DNA of 43,919 nt from Acholeplasmatales bacterium (GCA_003249785.1 QKIB01000047.1:1-43919), one strand, 5' to 3'. Positions 16,103-26,111 are shown, counted from the stretch's first letter. Notes: generated by a model not told the origin, from the sequence alone. Translations and numbers: made by a program.

Positions 16103-18253
16103 ATGAAGAAGATTATTAGTGTTTTGCTGCTAGTGATTCTTGCTTTCGGTGCTAGTGCATGTCAAAATGACACAGGTACTACTATCGAAAAGATGTATGA
16201 TCAAGTCACTGTTCTTGCTGATGGATTTACATCACTAGAAAATACGCATTCCAATCCATTACTATCGGATGGAACGTACACAGTTGGCGATCAAGTGTTT
16301 ACTGTTGCTGACAAGTACAAGACTTATTACTTATCAGAAGTGACAGAAGAAAAATTCAACTATTTAGCAGCGAATAGTCAATGGAATTCAAGATTTTATA
16401 CCAACATGGTTGATGGACTTGTAGAAAATGACAAGTACGGTGCAATCGTTGGTGCATTGGCTATTGGTTATAAAGTCGTTGAAAACAATGATGGTACACA
16501 AACCTATACTTTCCAATTGAAGGAAGGCGTACAATGGGTTGACAACCAAACTGGACAACCTTACGGTGCAGAAGTAGTTGCTGACGATTTCGTTGCTGGT
16601 CTTGAATATGTATTGAATCCAGACAACGGTTCTCAAACTGCTACCATCGTTATGGGTTTCATTAAAGGCGCTGCAGACTATTATGATGCATTAGTCGCTG
16701 GAGATCCTGCTGATTTCACTACTGTTGGTGTTGAAGCTGTTTCTAAGTATCAGGTTTCTTATACACTTGCTGAACCTGCTCCTTATTTCCTTTCAGCTCT
16801 TACTTATTCACCATTCTTACCAGTGAACAGAGATTATCTTACTAGTGTAGGTACTGCATTTGGTGTTACTGAAAATTATATTTTGGTTAATGGCGCATTC
16901 AGAATTACAAGCCACATTTTCCAAAACAAATTTGAAATGGTCAAGAATGCTTACTACTATGATTTCGATCATGTTTATGTAAACAATGTTGAATTGACTT
17001 ATGTACCAAATACTGCTACACCATCCACACTTCGTGAATGGTATGAAGCTGGATTAATTGATGGCTTCACAGTAAGTAAAGATGACGAAACCGGATGGGA
17101 AACTTATGTAGCTGGTACAGCTGGTACTGGTACAGTTAAGAATCCTGCTAATCCTAATACAAATGGCGTTCTAACCATTGGTGACGTTGTTTATGCAGGT
17201 GTTTGGAATTTTGACCGTGATACTTATGAATACGGTACAGACTTCACAACCAATGCAGACGTTCCAGCTAAGACAGCTGCTCAAGCTGCTGCAACTAAAG
17301 AAGCAGTATTGAACACAAACTTTAGATTAGGCGTTCTTTATGGTTTAGACTTCATGGCTAGATTAGCTTCTCAACCAGATCCTTCAATGTTGATCATGAG
17401 AGCTTACACAAACCGTGAATTGACAGCTTACAATGGTAAAGACTATTCAGACTATGTTGATGAAGTATACAACACTCAACAAGGTACAACAGGCGTTTCA
17501 TTGTCTGGTTCAGTACAAGGTGGAGATGCAGTATTTGATATCAGCCAAGCTGTAACTTACTTTGAAACTGCTAAGACTGAACTTATGGCTGCTGGTTTAA
17601 CTGCTGCTGACTTCCCAATTACAATTGACTACACTGCAAGCAGAAGCGTAACTACAGAAGGTTATGAATTAGCAATGTGGACACCAATTCTTAATGCTGT
17701 TGGTCCAAATAGTTCAAATCCAATCATCGACGTCAGATTTAATGTTGCAAGTAGTGATGCTCTCCGTTCTGAATGGAACTGGGAATCAATTAACTATGAC
17801 ATTTCATTTGGTGGAGGATGGGGTCCTGACTATGCCGATGCTAAGACTTATCTTCATACATTAGCAATCGGTGGTGACTTCAGAGATAACTTCGGTTTGA
17901 CTGGAGATGCTACGACTCAAGCTGCTAAAGATGCAATTGCTCAACAAGTATTTGGTGCTTACCAAACACTTTACGAAGCTGCTATTGCAATCACTGACCC
18001 AACTCAAATTGATGCTAGATACCAAGCTGAAGCTCTTGCTGAATACAATGCAATCTTTGTTTCTGCATTAACAATTCCATGGTATACTACAACTTCAATT
18101 AGCCCAGTTGTATCCTATGTCATTCCTTATCAAGCTGGTAAAGCTGCTTATGGTTTGACTAGTGACAAGTTTAAGAATGTTGTTGTATCTGATACAGCAA
18201 TGACTCAAACTACAAGATCTGCAGTTGTCGCTGCATACGAAGCTGGCAGATAA
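16103..18253 (+). CDS. oppA: oligopeptide ABC transporter substrate-binding lipoprotein
   Basis: A 716-residue extracytoplasmic solute-binding protein of the SBP_bac_5 (OppA/DppA) family. The signal peptide ends in FGASAC, making C20 the likely lipidated residue. The family block with VADDFVAGLEYVLNP is present near residues 155-169. ATG follows AGGAGG. It is longer than typical OppA (about 540-600). It is driven by a consensus promoter and followed by hairpins before oppB, so it is probably made in excess of the membrane subunits. The bound peptide class cannot be told. Confidence 0.92.
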   Translation: MKKIISVLLLVILAFGASACQNDTGTTIEKMYDQVTVLADGFTSLENTHSNPLLSDGTYTVGDQVFTVADKYKTYYLSEVTEEKFNYLAANSQWNSRFYTNMVDGLVENDKYGAIVGALAIGYKVVENNDGTQTYTFQLKEGVQWVDNQTGQPYGAEVVADDFVAGLEYVLNPDNGSQTATIVMGFIKGAADYYDALVAGDPADFTTVGVEAVSKYQVSYTLAEPAPYFLSALTYSPFLPVNRDYLTSVGTAFGVTENYILVNGAFRITSHIFQNKFEMVKNAYYYDFDHVYVNNVELTYVPNTATPSTLREWYEAGLIDGFTVSKDDETGWETYVAGTAGTGTVKNPANPNTNGVLTIGDVVYAGVWNFDRDTYEYGTDFTTNADVPAKTAAQAAATKEAVLNTNFRLGVLYGLDFMARLASQPDPSMLIMRAYTNRELTAYNGKDYSDYVDEVYNTQQGTTGVSLSGSVQGGDAVFDISQAVTYFETAKTELMAAGLTAADFPITIDYTASRSVTTEGYELAMWTPILNAVGPNSSNPIIDVRFNVASSDALRSEWNWESINYDISFGGGWGPDYADAKTYLHTLAIGGDFRDNFGLTGDATTQAAKDAIAQQVFGAYQTLYEAAIAITDPTQIDARYQAEALAEYNAIFVSALTIPWYTTTSISPVVSYVIPYQAGKAAYGLTSDKFKNVVVSDTAMTQTTRSAVVAAYEAGR

Positions 18254-18751
18254 AAAAATAACTTTGTAAAGTTATAATTTATGACAGAAAATAGATGGGG
18301 AACATATTATTTGTTCCCTTTCTAGCCTGTTATATCACCTATTTTACTGTTTGGAGTCATCAATTAACTCTGAAAATAGAAGTAAATATGTGATTTTTAA
18401 GATATTTTAGTGTTTTATGATATTCATAGATTGATTGATGATCAATTTATGTGGTTTTGTTTTGTAACTTTGATTAAAGACCATTTGCCACATACTTGAT
18501 TCGAAGATGTTTGATTGGTGTAACCAATTAAGATGACCATATTCGATTTCAATCGTAGAATTGTAGTAATAATCTCTCTTTTTTGAAACTGTTTTTTTAT
18601 GTAAAAAACAGAATGATCAATTGATAACAAATGATATAGACCAAATATCAGTTATAATACAAAGCTAGCAACAAGATTTTTTAAAGAATTATAGAAAGGA
18701 AGTTGTATTCGGTAATCAAGAAAAACCACATGAATACACAATGAAGTTTAG
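18254..18751 (+). other. oppA-oppB intergenic region with hairpins
   Basis: About 500 bases without a supported gene. It holds hairpins at 18258-18275 (ATAACTT-TGTA-AAGTTAT), 18298-18323 (terminator-like) and 18589-18611 (CTGTTTTTT against AAAAAACAG), and a possible -10 TATAAT at 18653-18658 without a clear -35. A minus-strand open frame here has no coding character. Confidence 0.5.
18298..18323 (+). terminator. partial terminator between oppA and oppB
   Basis: GGGAACA-TATTATT-TGTTCCC followed by TTTCT. The short T run suggests incomplete termination, which would attenuate oppBCDF relative to oppA. Confidence 0.55.
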
Positions 18752-19930
18752 ATGGATAATGAGAAGAATAAGGTTTCTTTCGGTTCAATTGCAAAAGGAA
18801 TCTTAAATGCAATTACAAAAATCTTCATGGTCGTGATAGGAGTTTTTAAAAACGAAACTTTTATCTATATTTTAAAACGCGTTGGCCGCTCATTCATTAC
18901 ACTCGTTTTTTTAATGATGGCTGTCATCAGTTTGATACGAGCTATTCCTGATAAGCAGTTATATGATATCAGTGTGTATAGCAGATTGGCGGGTCAGAGT
19001 GTTGCTGTTGCTGAATCTTACAAAGCTAAGCAGCTCTTCAAATATGGCCGTTATGATATTGATGGTAATCCAATTTCATTAATCCAAACCATTGGACAAT
19101 ATCTCTATTGGATGTCACCTATTCCAAAGAGTGTACCTATTGCTTGGGATCTTAATTATGATCATCCCATTGAATTTTGGCAAGGTACGATTTTCCTTGG
19201 AATCTCCATGGACAGCAATCAACCTGTTGGAGATGTACTTAAGGAACGTATAGGTATCTCTATGTTTATCTCGTTAACATCTGTATTCTTTATTTACTTA
19301 TTGGGTTATCCATTAGGCGTATCGATGGCTAAAAAGCCCGGAGGTACGGTTGATAAAATCGGTGGTGCGTTCATCGTACTCAACTATGCAATTCCAGCCT
19401 TGGTATTCTTCCTTTTGATGAATAATATCTTAGGTCGACCAGATGGTCCATTCGGATTTGCAAACTTTACGTACTTTTATCAGGCGGATCGACCGATTAC
19501 ATTGTTTCCAGCTATTTTTTCTATTGTTTTCTTATCTATTCCGGGTACAGCTTTATGGGTCCGTCGTTTCATGGTGGATGAATTGTCGAATGATTACGTC
19601 AAATTTGCCAGATCCAAGGGCCTTTCTGAAACCCGTATCATGTACACGCATGTCCTTAAGAATGCGATGGTTCCTTTGATTCGTAATATCCCTGCAGTCT
19701 TTATCGTTTCAATTATCGGTTCATACTTTGTTGAAATGATTTGGTTGATTCCAGGAACTGGGAACCTCATGGTCTCTGCTCTTCGAGCAGCTCGTCCAAA
19801 TGTTCCAATCATTCAAGGGTTAACCGTTGTTTATAGCTTGTTGTCTATGACAGCATTCTTATTAGGTGACGTAGCGACCGCACTTTATGACCCACGTGTC
19901 AAACTTGTACGCAAGAAGGGGGATATCTAA
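18752..19930 (+). CDS. oppB: oligopeptide ABC transporter permease
   Basis: A 392-residue BPD_transp_1 permease of the OppB class. An N-terminal cytoplasmic segment precedes the first helix (about 45-65). There is an extended extracytoplasmic loop (about 70-155), then the core with the EAA-type cytoplasmic loop around DYVKFARSKGLSETRI (about 283-298). A TAG lies immediately upstream in frame, so 18752 is the earliest start; its Shine-Dalgarno is weak (GAAG). It is longer than standard OppB (about 306) because of the N-terminal part and the loop. Confidence 0.93.
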   Translation: MDNEKNKVSFGSIAKGILNAITKIFMVVIGVFKNETFIYILKRVGRSFITLVFLMMAVISLIRAIPDKQLYDISVYSRLAGQSVAVAESYKAKQLFKYGRYDIDGNPISLIQTIGQYLYWMSPIPKSVPIAWDLNYDHPIEFWQGTIFLGISMDSNQPVGDVLKERIGISMFISLTSVFFIYLLGYPLGVSMAKKPGGTVDKIGGAFIVLNYAIPALVFFLLMNNILGRPDGPFGFANFTYFYQADRPITLFPAIFSIVFLSIPGTALWVRRFMVDELSNDYVKFARSKGLSETRIMYTHVLKNAMVPLIRNIPAVFIVSIIGSYFVEMIWLIPGTGNLMVSALRAARPNVPIIQGLTVVYSLLSMTAFLLGDVATALYDPRVKLVRKKGDI

Positions 19931-19932
19931 TT

Positions 19933-20973
19933 ATGAAAAAAGAAAATCCTCAAAAACTAACGAAACTTGAAGCAAGTCAAGTGATGGACGAAATTAAAAA
20001 TAATATCAATCCTAATGAACCTGTCATCAATGATCCAAAAGAAGTAGTGAATGAAGATGAATTGTTCGTTCTCGTCGATTTGGATGTCTTGAAGTCGGAA
20101 CAAATTAAGAGTGAACCGTATTCTTATTTCAAATCGGTCTTTGCAGCTTTCTTAAGAAAACCATCTGCATGGATTGCTATGATTTCCTTGTTGATTCTTG
20201 TCTTATGTATCATTATTATTCCTATGTTTACACCTGAAGGGTTCTTTGATTTCAACATCGCGAATAAGAATATTCGTCCAAACGATGTACATCTTTGGGG
20301 AACTGACCCTGTTGGTCGTGACCTATTCTTCATGGTGTGGACTGGCGCTAGAAAATCCTTGGTTCTTGCCTTGATTAATAGTGCGATTGTCGTCTTTGTC
20401 GGTACCATTTTCGGATTGATCTGGGGTTACTTCAGAAGACTCGACTTCTTGTTTGTTGAAATTTACAACTTGATCATCAATATTCCAAGTTTGTTGATCT
20501 ATATGTTATTGTCCTACATCTTCTCATTCACATTCCCAGAAATTCCAACAGATATCCGTTTGATTATCTCACTGACACTGTTGGGTTGGATCGGTATGGC
20601 AAGATTGGTTAGAAATTACGTGCTCATTATCTCTAATAGAGAGTATAATATTGCATCTAAAACATTAGGCACACCAGGTAAACGTATCATGACTAAAAAC
20701 CTTTTACCTTATCTGTTGGGCATTATCATTACGGAAACGTCACTGATTATTCCTGGTATGATTTCCAGTGAAGTCACACTTTCCTACTTTGGTCTGGGCT
20801 TGCCATCAAGTTCAGTTTCTATTGGTGCGCTTCTTGACTTAGGTAGAACAAACTTTGTTCTCTACCCATTCCAATTGCTTGCACCTGCTGGTGTCATGGC
20901 GGCAATCATCTTTGTCTTCTTCCTGTTAGGTATGTCGATTAGTGATGCGCTAGATCCAAAGAAACATCGCTAA
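19933..20973 (+). CDS. oppC: oligopeptide ABC transporter permease
   Basis: A 346-residue OppC-type permease. A hydrophilic N-terminal region (about 1-70) precedes the first helix. HLWGTDPVGRDLFFMVWTGA (about 116-135) is the OppC signature before the transport core, and the EAA loop contains REYNIASKTLGTPGKRI. It starts two bases after oppB, consistent with coupling. Confidence 0.95.
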   Translation: MKKENPQKLTKLEASQVMDEIKNNINPNEPVINDPKEVVNEDELFVLVDLDVLKSEQIKSEPYSYFKSVFAAFLRKPSAWIAMISLLILVLCIIIIPMFTPEGFFDFNIANKNIRPNDVHLWGTDPVGRDLFFMVWTGARKSLVLALINSAIVVFVGTIFGLIWGYFRRLDFLFVEIYNLIINIPSLLIYMLLSYIFSFTFPEIPTDIRLIISLTLLGWIGMARLVRNYVLIISNREYNIASKTLGTPGKRIMTKNLLPYLLGIIITETSLIIPGMISSEVTLSYFGLGLPSSSVSIGALLDLGRTNFVLYPFQLLAPAGVMAAIIFVFFLLGMSISDALDPKKHR

Positions 20974-20983
20974 GGAGGCCAAA

Positions 20984-22150
20984 ATGATGAAATTAAAAGA
21001 TAAATTCGTGTCTTTGAAGCAAAGAAAAAAAGACCAAACAGAACCAAAAGAAAATAAAGTTCAAACCTTGGAATCCAATGCACATTTGAAACCAGGTGAA
21101 ATCATCATCTCCATGAAAAACATCGAAGTACAATTCGAAGTCAGAAAACGTTTCTTGACAGCGATTCGTAATGTTTCATTGGATATCAAGAAAAACGAAA
21201 CACTTGCTATTGTTGGTGAATCAGGTTCCGGTAAATCCGTATTGACCAAGTGCTTGGTTGGTATGCTTGATGAAAACGGACGTATTTCAAACGGTAACAT
21301 CTATTATTCTGGTATTGATTTGACGAAATATGAAACCAATGAAGATTGGATGAATATTCGTGGTAAGAGAATTGCAACGATTTTCCAGGATCCAATGACC
21401 TCATTGAATCCACTGAGAAAAATCGGATCTCAGATCACTGAAGTCATTAGACTTCACCGTGGTTTGGATAAAGAAGAAGCGAAAGCTGAAGCGATCAACT
21501 TGCTTGAACGCGTTGGAATCAGCAACGCTGAATCGCGATTCTATGATTATCCATTCCAGTATTCAGGTGGAATGAGACAACGTGTTGTTATTGCGATTGC
21601 ACTTGCGTGCAGACCAGATATTCTGATTTGTGACGAGCCTACAACTGCACTAGACGTGACCATCCAAGCTCAAATTTTGGAATTGATCAAATCCCTTAAG
21701 GAAGAGTACGGATTCACCGTCATTTTCATTACGCATGACCTTGGTGTTGTTGCTGAAATCTCTGACCGTGTGGCAGTTATGTATGCTGGACAGATTGTTG
21801 AATTAGGTACTGCAAATGATATTTATTATGATCCAAGACATCCTTACACATGGGCACTCTTGTCATCTTTACCACAGTTAGGCGCGAAAAACGAAGATCT
21901 GTTTTCTATCGCTGGTACACCACCATCTCTTTATACAAAGGTTGTTGGTGATGCGTTTGCACCTAGAAGCAGTGTTGCGATGAAGATTGACTTTGTCAAA
22001 GAAGCACCTGTCTTTAAGATATCAGAAACCCATTATGCTAAAACATGGTTATTAGATCCACGTGCACCTAAAGTACCTCGTCCAAAGATTATCGGTGAGA
22101 TTTCACAACGTGTTGCGGATATCTATTCAGGAGGAAACAAAGATGAGTAA
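20984..22150 (+). CDS. oppD: oligopeptide ABC transporter ATPase
   Basis: A 388-residue ATP-binding subunit. Walker A is GESGSGKS (78-85), the signature SGGMRQR lies near 193 and Walker B ([12 protein letters not shown]) near 212-223. The C-terminal oligopeptide-transporter extension follows. AGGAGG precedes the start; ATG 20987 is an equally spaced alternative. The N-terminal tail of about 35 charged residues is longer than usual. The 3' end overlaps oppF by 8 bases. Confidence 0.95.
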   Translation: MMKLKDKFVSLKQRKKDQTEPKENKVQTLESNAHLKPGEIIISMKNIEVQFEVRKRFLTAIRNVSLDIKKNETLAIVGESGSGKSVLTKCLVGMLDENGRISNGNIYYSGIDLTKYETNEDWMNIRGKRIATIFQDPMTSLNPLRKIGSQITEVIRLHRGLDKEEAKAEAINLLERVGISNAESRFYDYPFQYSGGMRQRVVIAIALACRPDILICDEPTTALDVTIQAQILELIKSLKEEYGFTVIFITHDLGVVAEISDRVAVMYAGQIVELGTANDIYYDPRHPYTWALLSSLPQLGAKNEDLFSIAGTPPSLYTKVVGDAFAPRSSVAMKIDFVKEAPVFKISETHYAKTWLLDPRAPKVPRPKIIGEISQRVADIYSGGNKDE

Positions 22151-23147
22151 ACTTTCAGAACTGTTCAATAAGAAGCAACCCGTCGATGCATTGATTTATC
22201 CTGATGAAGTCCCAACAATTGATGCTGCAAATGGCAGAGAGATTCTACTCGAAGTCAAGGATGCAGACATTCACTTCAAAGTTGGACATAATATCGTTAA
22301 AGCATGTAATCACCTTAACTTCAAGATTTATAAAGGTGAAACCTTTGGATTGGTTGGAGAATCCGGTTCAGGTAAAACAACCATCAGTAGAGCCATTATT
22401 GGGATTAACCATTTAAAAAATGGTGCCATCTATTTCCATGGAAAAAAGATTTCTACCAAATTGCCTAAAGCGGAAAAAAGAAAAGTCAAACATAGTATTC
22501 AGATGATTTTCCAAGACCCTGCAGCATCACTTAATGAACGTGCAAATGTCGACTACATCATCTCTGAAGGCTTATACAATTTCAAACTGTTCAAAAACAC
22601 TGAGGATCGCTTGGAAAAAGTGTATAAGATCTTAAACGAAGTTAGTTTGTTACCAGAGCATTTATCCCGTTATCCTCATGAATTTTCTGGTGGACAAAGA
22701 CAGAGAATCGGTATAGCGAGAGCTTTGGTTATTGAACCAGAACTTGTTTTGGCTGATGAACCAATTTCTGCACTTGACGTTTCGATTCGTGCACAGGTTT
22801 TAAATCTTCTAAAGAAATTGCAACATGAACATGATTTAACTTATCTGTTTATTGCACATGACTTATCCATTATCAAATACATTTCCGATCGAATTGCCGT
22901 CATGCATCAAGGCTATATCGTTGAACTGGGTAATGCTAATGACATTTATCAAAATCCAATTCACCCATATACAAAAGCATTACTTACTGCAATTCCACAA
23001 CCGGATCCTAAATCGAAGAACGATCGTGTCAAAGTTGTCTATCAAAAAGGCGATATTAACTACGAAGAAAACACATTTATTGAAGTTTCACCCAATCGAT
23101 ATGTGCTCGGTAATGAGGAACTAATTCAGAAATGGATGAAAAATTAA
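22143..23147 (+). CDS. oppF: oligopeptide ABC transporter ATPase
   Basis: A 334-residue second ATPase. Walker A is GESGSGKT (72-79), the signature [15 protein letters not shown] and Walker [13 protein letters not shown] follow, then [16 protein letters not shown]. The start at 22143 has TCAGGAGG upstream; a longer in-frame reading from 22062 lies inside oppD and lacks a site. It pairs with OppD to power import. The stop is embedded in the terminator. Confidence 0.95.
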   Translation: MSKLSELFNKKQPVDALIYPDEVPTIDAANGREILLEVKDADIHFKVGHNIVKACNHLNFKIYKGETFGLVGESGSGKTTISRAIIGINHLKNGAIYFHGKKISTKLPKAEKRKVKHSIQMIFQDPAASLNERANVDYIISEGLYNFKLFKNTEDRLEKVYKILNEVSLLPEHLSRYPHEFSGGQRQRIGIARALVIEPELVLADEPISALDVSIRAQVLNLLKKLQHEHDLTYLFIAHDLSIIKYISDRIAVMHQGYIVELGNANDIYQNPIHPYTKALLTAIPQPDPKSKNDRVKVVYQKGDINYEENTFIEVSPNRYVLGNEELIQKWMKN

Positions 23148-23172
23148 AAGTACTCGAGCAGAGTACTTTTTT
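23146..23172 (+). terminator. terminator of the opp operon
   Basis: AAAAGTACTC-GAGCA-GAGTACTTTTTT, overlapping the oppF stop codon. Confidence 0.88.
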
Positions 23173-23186
23173 ATAGGGAGGAACTT

Positions 23187-23507
23187 ATGAAAAAAAATTG
23201 GATTACATTTGGCGTTTTGATACTCATTCCTAATGTTGTGGGTGGGTTACTGTTTTTGCTCTTACAACAAGAAATCGCTTGGGAATTGGCAACCTTCATC
23301 TTCGCTTTGTTTACCTTGATTGTCTGGTTGGCAAAGTATAATCGAAACGATAAAAAGAATATGCACACATATGGAACAACACGCGTTGACAAAACGACCA
23401 TGGAATATCAAGTATTTAGAGCATCACAGCGTGTTTTGTTTTGGGCTGGAGCATTGAATATCGCAATATCTTATATCGTATTTATTCTCTTTGGAGGTCA
23501 AGCATGA
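23187..23507 (+). CDS. small two-to-three-helix membrane protein
   Basis: A 106-residue protein of unknown function. Hydrophobic segments lie at about 7-27, 34-49 and 82-101, with a basic loop (KYNRNDKKN) between. GGGAGG precedes the start. It overlaps the next gene by ATGA, so the two are translationally coupled and probably act together. Resembles small uncharacterised membrane proteins of low-GC Gram-positives; no family named. Confidence 0.75.
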   Translation: MKKNWITFGVLILIPNVVGGLLFLLLQQEIAWELATFIFALFTLIVWLAKYNRNDKKNMHTYGTTRVDKTTMEYQVFRASQRVLFWAGALNIAISYIVFILFGGQA

Positions 23508-25561
23508 AATTAGCAATGAGTCATTATATCATCGGTTTTCCAATCCAGCTTTACGGTATTGAAGACACACCTGAAGGATATAAAGTCACATTCATCAATC
23601 CGAGTCTAAAGCATATAGAACACATTCGTTTCAAGTTGGATAAATCAGAAGTTAAGCAAGAAATCAATCAAAGCAGTCGATTGATTGATTGTTTTGTTCA
23701 AAGTGAAATTCATCTGATTCAAGGCAATTTTGCACAAATTATAGCAGCTACTATTGACGGAAAGACTTATGAAGCCAAGGCATTCGAAGCAATCATTGTC
23801 AGTCCACATAAGAGCGTTCATGGGATGGGTTATGAAAAGAGCTTATATCAACATGATCTTGCTGAACTTGTGGGCAGACCAAAAAAGGAAGTTGAATTTG
23901 TTGCAGAAAACAATCCCTATTATTGGAATTGTGTTTGCGGTCATACCAATTTGGCTGAAGATCTAGAATGCCAGAACTGTGGCATCAATAAAGAAAAACT
24001 GTTTTCGAAACAGATCTCGGTCTCAAGAGAAGCGAAACAAACTCAACGGATGATGCTGATACTTAGAAATCTCCTCATTTGGATGATCGTTATAATTTTT
24101 TCACAAACAGCTTATCAATCTTTGACTGGAGACTTTTTATTCACCAATAACCTAAAAAATCAGTTTTTAGGTGTCATGAATCGTATCGTTCTGCCTTCAC
24201 TTTTGATTGTGCTCTTGGTGACAGCAATGGTTTCCAAGTTGCGGTATAAAAAGACATACTTCATCTTGAGTATCATTGGTACCTTGGCGATCTATTTCTA
24301 TTTAAACATTATGACAGCCGTCTATTTTGTAGGTAGTAGCTACAATTTCATTTTGGTAGTTGCAATGAATATCGGAATTGCTGGCATCTTCATCTATAAT
24401 TACCGACAAAAAATCAAGAGTTTGCTCATCAGCGCCTTGATGCTAAGTGCCATCATTTTTTCAATTAATGGCATTTTGCAGTATCAAGTCTTTGGTCAAT
24501 ATAACATTACCATTGAAAATGATGGAATTCATTTGACGGTTCAAACCACTGAAACAACCTATACTATTCCAGAAACAATTGGTGGGATTGAAGTTACAAG
24601 CATCATCTTCCCAAAATCGCAATCGTATCCCATTCAAGATCTGATTATTAGTCAATATGTTCAACATGTTTATTATTATTCTGCACTTGTTTTAGGTGAG
24701 TTGCAAACCATCAGCGTGGTTGACAACAACCCTTATTTCTATGTCGAAGACAACATCTTGTATAAAGAAGATGGAACCATTGAAATGGTTCCAATCAGTA
24801 TTCAATCTTTATATATTGATGATGATACGATTGCTGAAGGACCATTTAAGAATCTGGTTAACCTCAAGTCACTGACCATTGGAAAAGATGTCTATGAAAT
24901 CGAAATGGAAGCATTCATTGGAGCTACAAGCCTTGAATCCATTACATTTGAAGATCATAGCACCATCAGAATCATTGGTGATCGTGCATTTGCAAATGCC
25001 GCATCATTGGTTGAAATCGAATTCCCGGTTTCTCTTAGAACCTTAGGTATTGGAGTCCTTGAAGGTGCAACATCACTTGAAAGATTGACAGCACCTTTCA
25101 TTGGTCATGAGCGTGAAAGATCTACGGATCTGGCATCCAGCACGGATATCCTCGTTTATTTCTTTGGCAGCAATACCTACTTACACAATAATTTGGTACC
25201 AGCATCACTAACTTATGTGGAATTTTATGATATCACAATGATTCATAATGTCACTTTCTACAGAGATTCCTATTTAGTCAATATTGTCCTTTCCTCACCA
25301 CTCACACAACTTGGTGTGAGAAGTTTCTATGGAACGACAAGTTTGGTATCCTTCTCCATTCCGTCAGGGGTTACATCCATTCCTGAGTATTGTTTTGAAG
25401 GCAGCGGCATTCAATCCATCATCATTCCAGCAACAGTGACTTATGTTAGTGCCAATGCTTTTAAAGATACCAATCTGCAGTCCATTATTTATCTTGGAGA
25501 TTATAACAATCTCGTTGTTGAGCCAACGGGAAATGACAGTTTGATACAACTCTTACCATAA
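23504..25561 (+). CDS. membrane protein with zinc ribbon and BspA-type leucine-rich repeats
   Basis: A 685-residue mosaic protein. Residues 1-135 form an unrecognised soluble domain. A zinc ribbon follows, with C143, C145, C156 and C159 (WNCVCGHTN and CQNCG). Several helices span about 184-335. The C-terminal half (about 350-685) has LRR_5/BspA-type repeats such as NLKSLTIGKDVYEIEMEAF, TSLESITFED and IPSGVTSIPEYCFEGSG. The start at 23504 has GGAGG and the ATGA overlap; a longer reading from 23441 lies inside the previous gene. The likely topology is a cytoplasmic zinc domain and an external repeat domain, suggesting adhesion or sensing; the function is unknown. Confidence 0.72.
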   Translation: MKLAMSHYIIGFPIQLYGIEDTPEGYKVTFINPSLKHIEHIRFKLDKSEVKQEINQSSRLIDCFVQSEIHLIQGNFAQIIAATIDGKTYEAKAFEAIIVSPHKSVHGMGYEKSLYQHDLAELVGRPKKEVEFVAENNPYYWNCVCGHTNLAEDLECQNCGINKEKLFSKQISVSREAKQTQRMMLILRNLLIWMIVIIFSQTAYQSLTGDFLFTNNLKNQFLGVMNRIVLPSLLIVLLVTAMVSKLRYKKTYFILSIIGTLAIYFYLNIMTAVYFVGSSYNFILVVAMNIGIAGIFIYNYRQKIKSLLISALMLSAIIFSINGILQYQVFGQYNITIENDGIHLTVQTTETTYTIPETIGGIEVTSIIFPKSQSYPIQDLIISQYVQHVYYYSALVLGELQTISVVDNNPYFYVEDNILYKEDGTIEMVPISIQSLYIDDDTIAEGPFKNLVNLKSLTIGKDVYEIEMEAFIGATSLESITFEDHSTIRIIGDRAFANAASLVEIEFPVSLRTLGIGVLEGATSLERLTAPFIGHERERSTDLASSTDILVYFFGSNTYLHNNLVPASLTYVEFYDITMIHNVTFYRDSYLVNIVLSSPLTQLGVRSFYGTTSLVSFSIPSGVTSIPEYCFEGSGIQSIIIPATVTYVSANAFKDTNLQSIIYLGDYNNLVVEPTGNDSLIQLLP

Positions 25562-25576
25562 GAACAGATGAAAATG

Positions 25577-25610
25577 AGGTTAAATTCTATTTAGGATTTA
25601 ACCTTTTTTC
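25577..25610 (+). terminator. terminator after the LRR membrane protein
   Basis: AGGTTAAAT stem with ATTTAACCT and a following T run. Confidence 0.88.
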
Positions 25611-25680
25611 TTGATATCAAATTGAAATCTGTTTTTATGGAAGTATAGATCATAGAAAACAAAAATGAGGGGAGTAGATT

Positions 25681-25740
25681 ATGAAAAAAATTGTGTCAAT
25701 TGTTAGGATTTTAACTGTAGAATTTTTTTCTTTGATATAA
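25681..25740 (+). CDS. possible 19-residue small ORF or gene remnant
   Basis: AGGGGAG precedes ATG, and the frame reads MKKIVSIVRILTVEFFSLI before TAA. The N-terminus looks like the start of a signal peptide or a small hydrophobic peptide. It could be a short membrane peptide or the 5' stump of a lost lipoprotein gene. No promoter is obvious and there is no homology claim. Confidence 0.25.
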   Translation: MKKIVSIVRILTVEFFSLI

Positions 25741-25893
25741 CTTCATTTCTTTAATGTGTGAGATGTTATCTTTTACAATGACCTCAGACCCATTAATTTA
25801 TATCAATCCATATTGTCTATGCTTGCGTATGTATAGATTAACATAGTTCTTCTTGAATCGATCAATCATAACAAATAATGTGTTGTTCAGATG

Positions 25894-26058
25894 AAAAAAA
25901 AGAGCATCGTTAGAAGCTCATTTTCTTAAGTAACCATTTATGCAATTTCAGAGCGGATGGCAGTCCAGAGAAAGTGCAATGCGAGGTTGCGCGTATTTTT
26001 TGGGAGAAAAATACTTGACGAGCAAGGGTTCAAATAAAAGGTGAACCTTACTTCACAT
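25894..26058 (-). ncRNA. candidate small regulatory RNA
   Basis: The minus strand has TTTACA (26093-26088), a 16-base spacer and TATGAT (26071-26066), then about 165 bases of hairpins ending in GAGC/GCTC plus eight T. Stems are GGTTCA/TGAACC, GTATTTTT/AAAAATAC, GCGCAA/TTGCAC and GGA/TCC. The first three loops expose CCTTTT, CTCCC and CCTC, which are complementary to Shine-Dalgarno sequences. There is no open reading frame of note and the region is GC-richer than its surroundings. It does not match tmRNA, SRP RNA, RNase P RNA or a T-box by visible motifs; 6S RNA cannot be excluded. Confidence 0.5.
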
Positions 26059-26111
26059 TCATTTTATCATAAGAAAATGTAAGTCAATGTAAATTTACAC
26101 ATATTTTTCAT

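Noticed and set aside
18442-18630. Minus-strand 62-codon frame in the oppA-oppB gap
   Set aside because: No ribosome-binding site, low-complexity AT-rich composition and overlap with hairpins.
16103-23147. Nickel or dipeptide transporter in place of oligopeptide transporter
   Set aside because: Family motifs do not separate these well, but the large binding protein and two ATPases with OppD/OppF features favour oligopeptides; no metal-binding residues or adjacent metal genes were seen.
25894-26058. T-box or riboswitch leader for suf on the plus strand
   Set aside because: No T-box TGGNACCGCG motif is visible, and the terminator with its T run is in the minus orientation, pointing away from suf.
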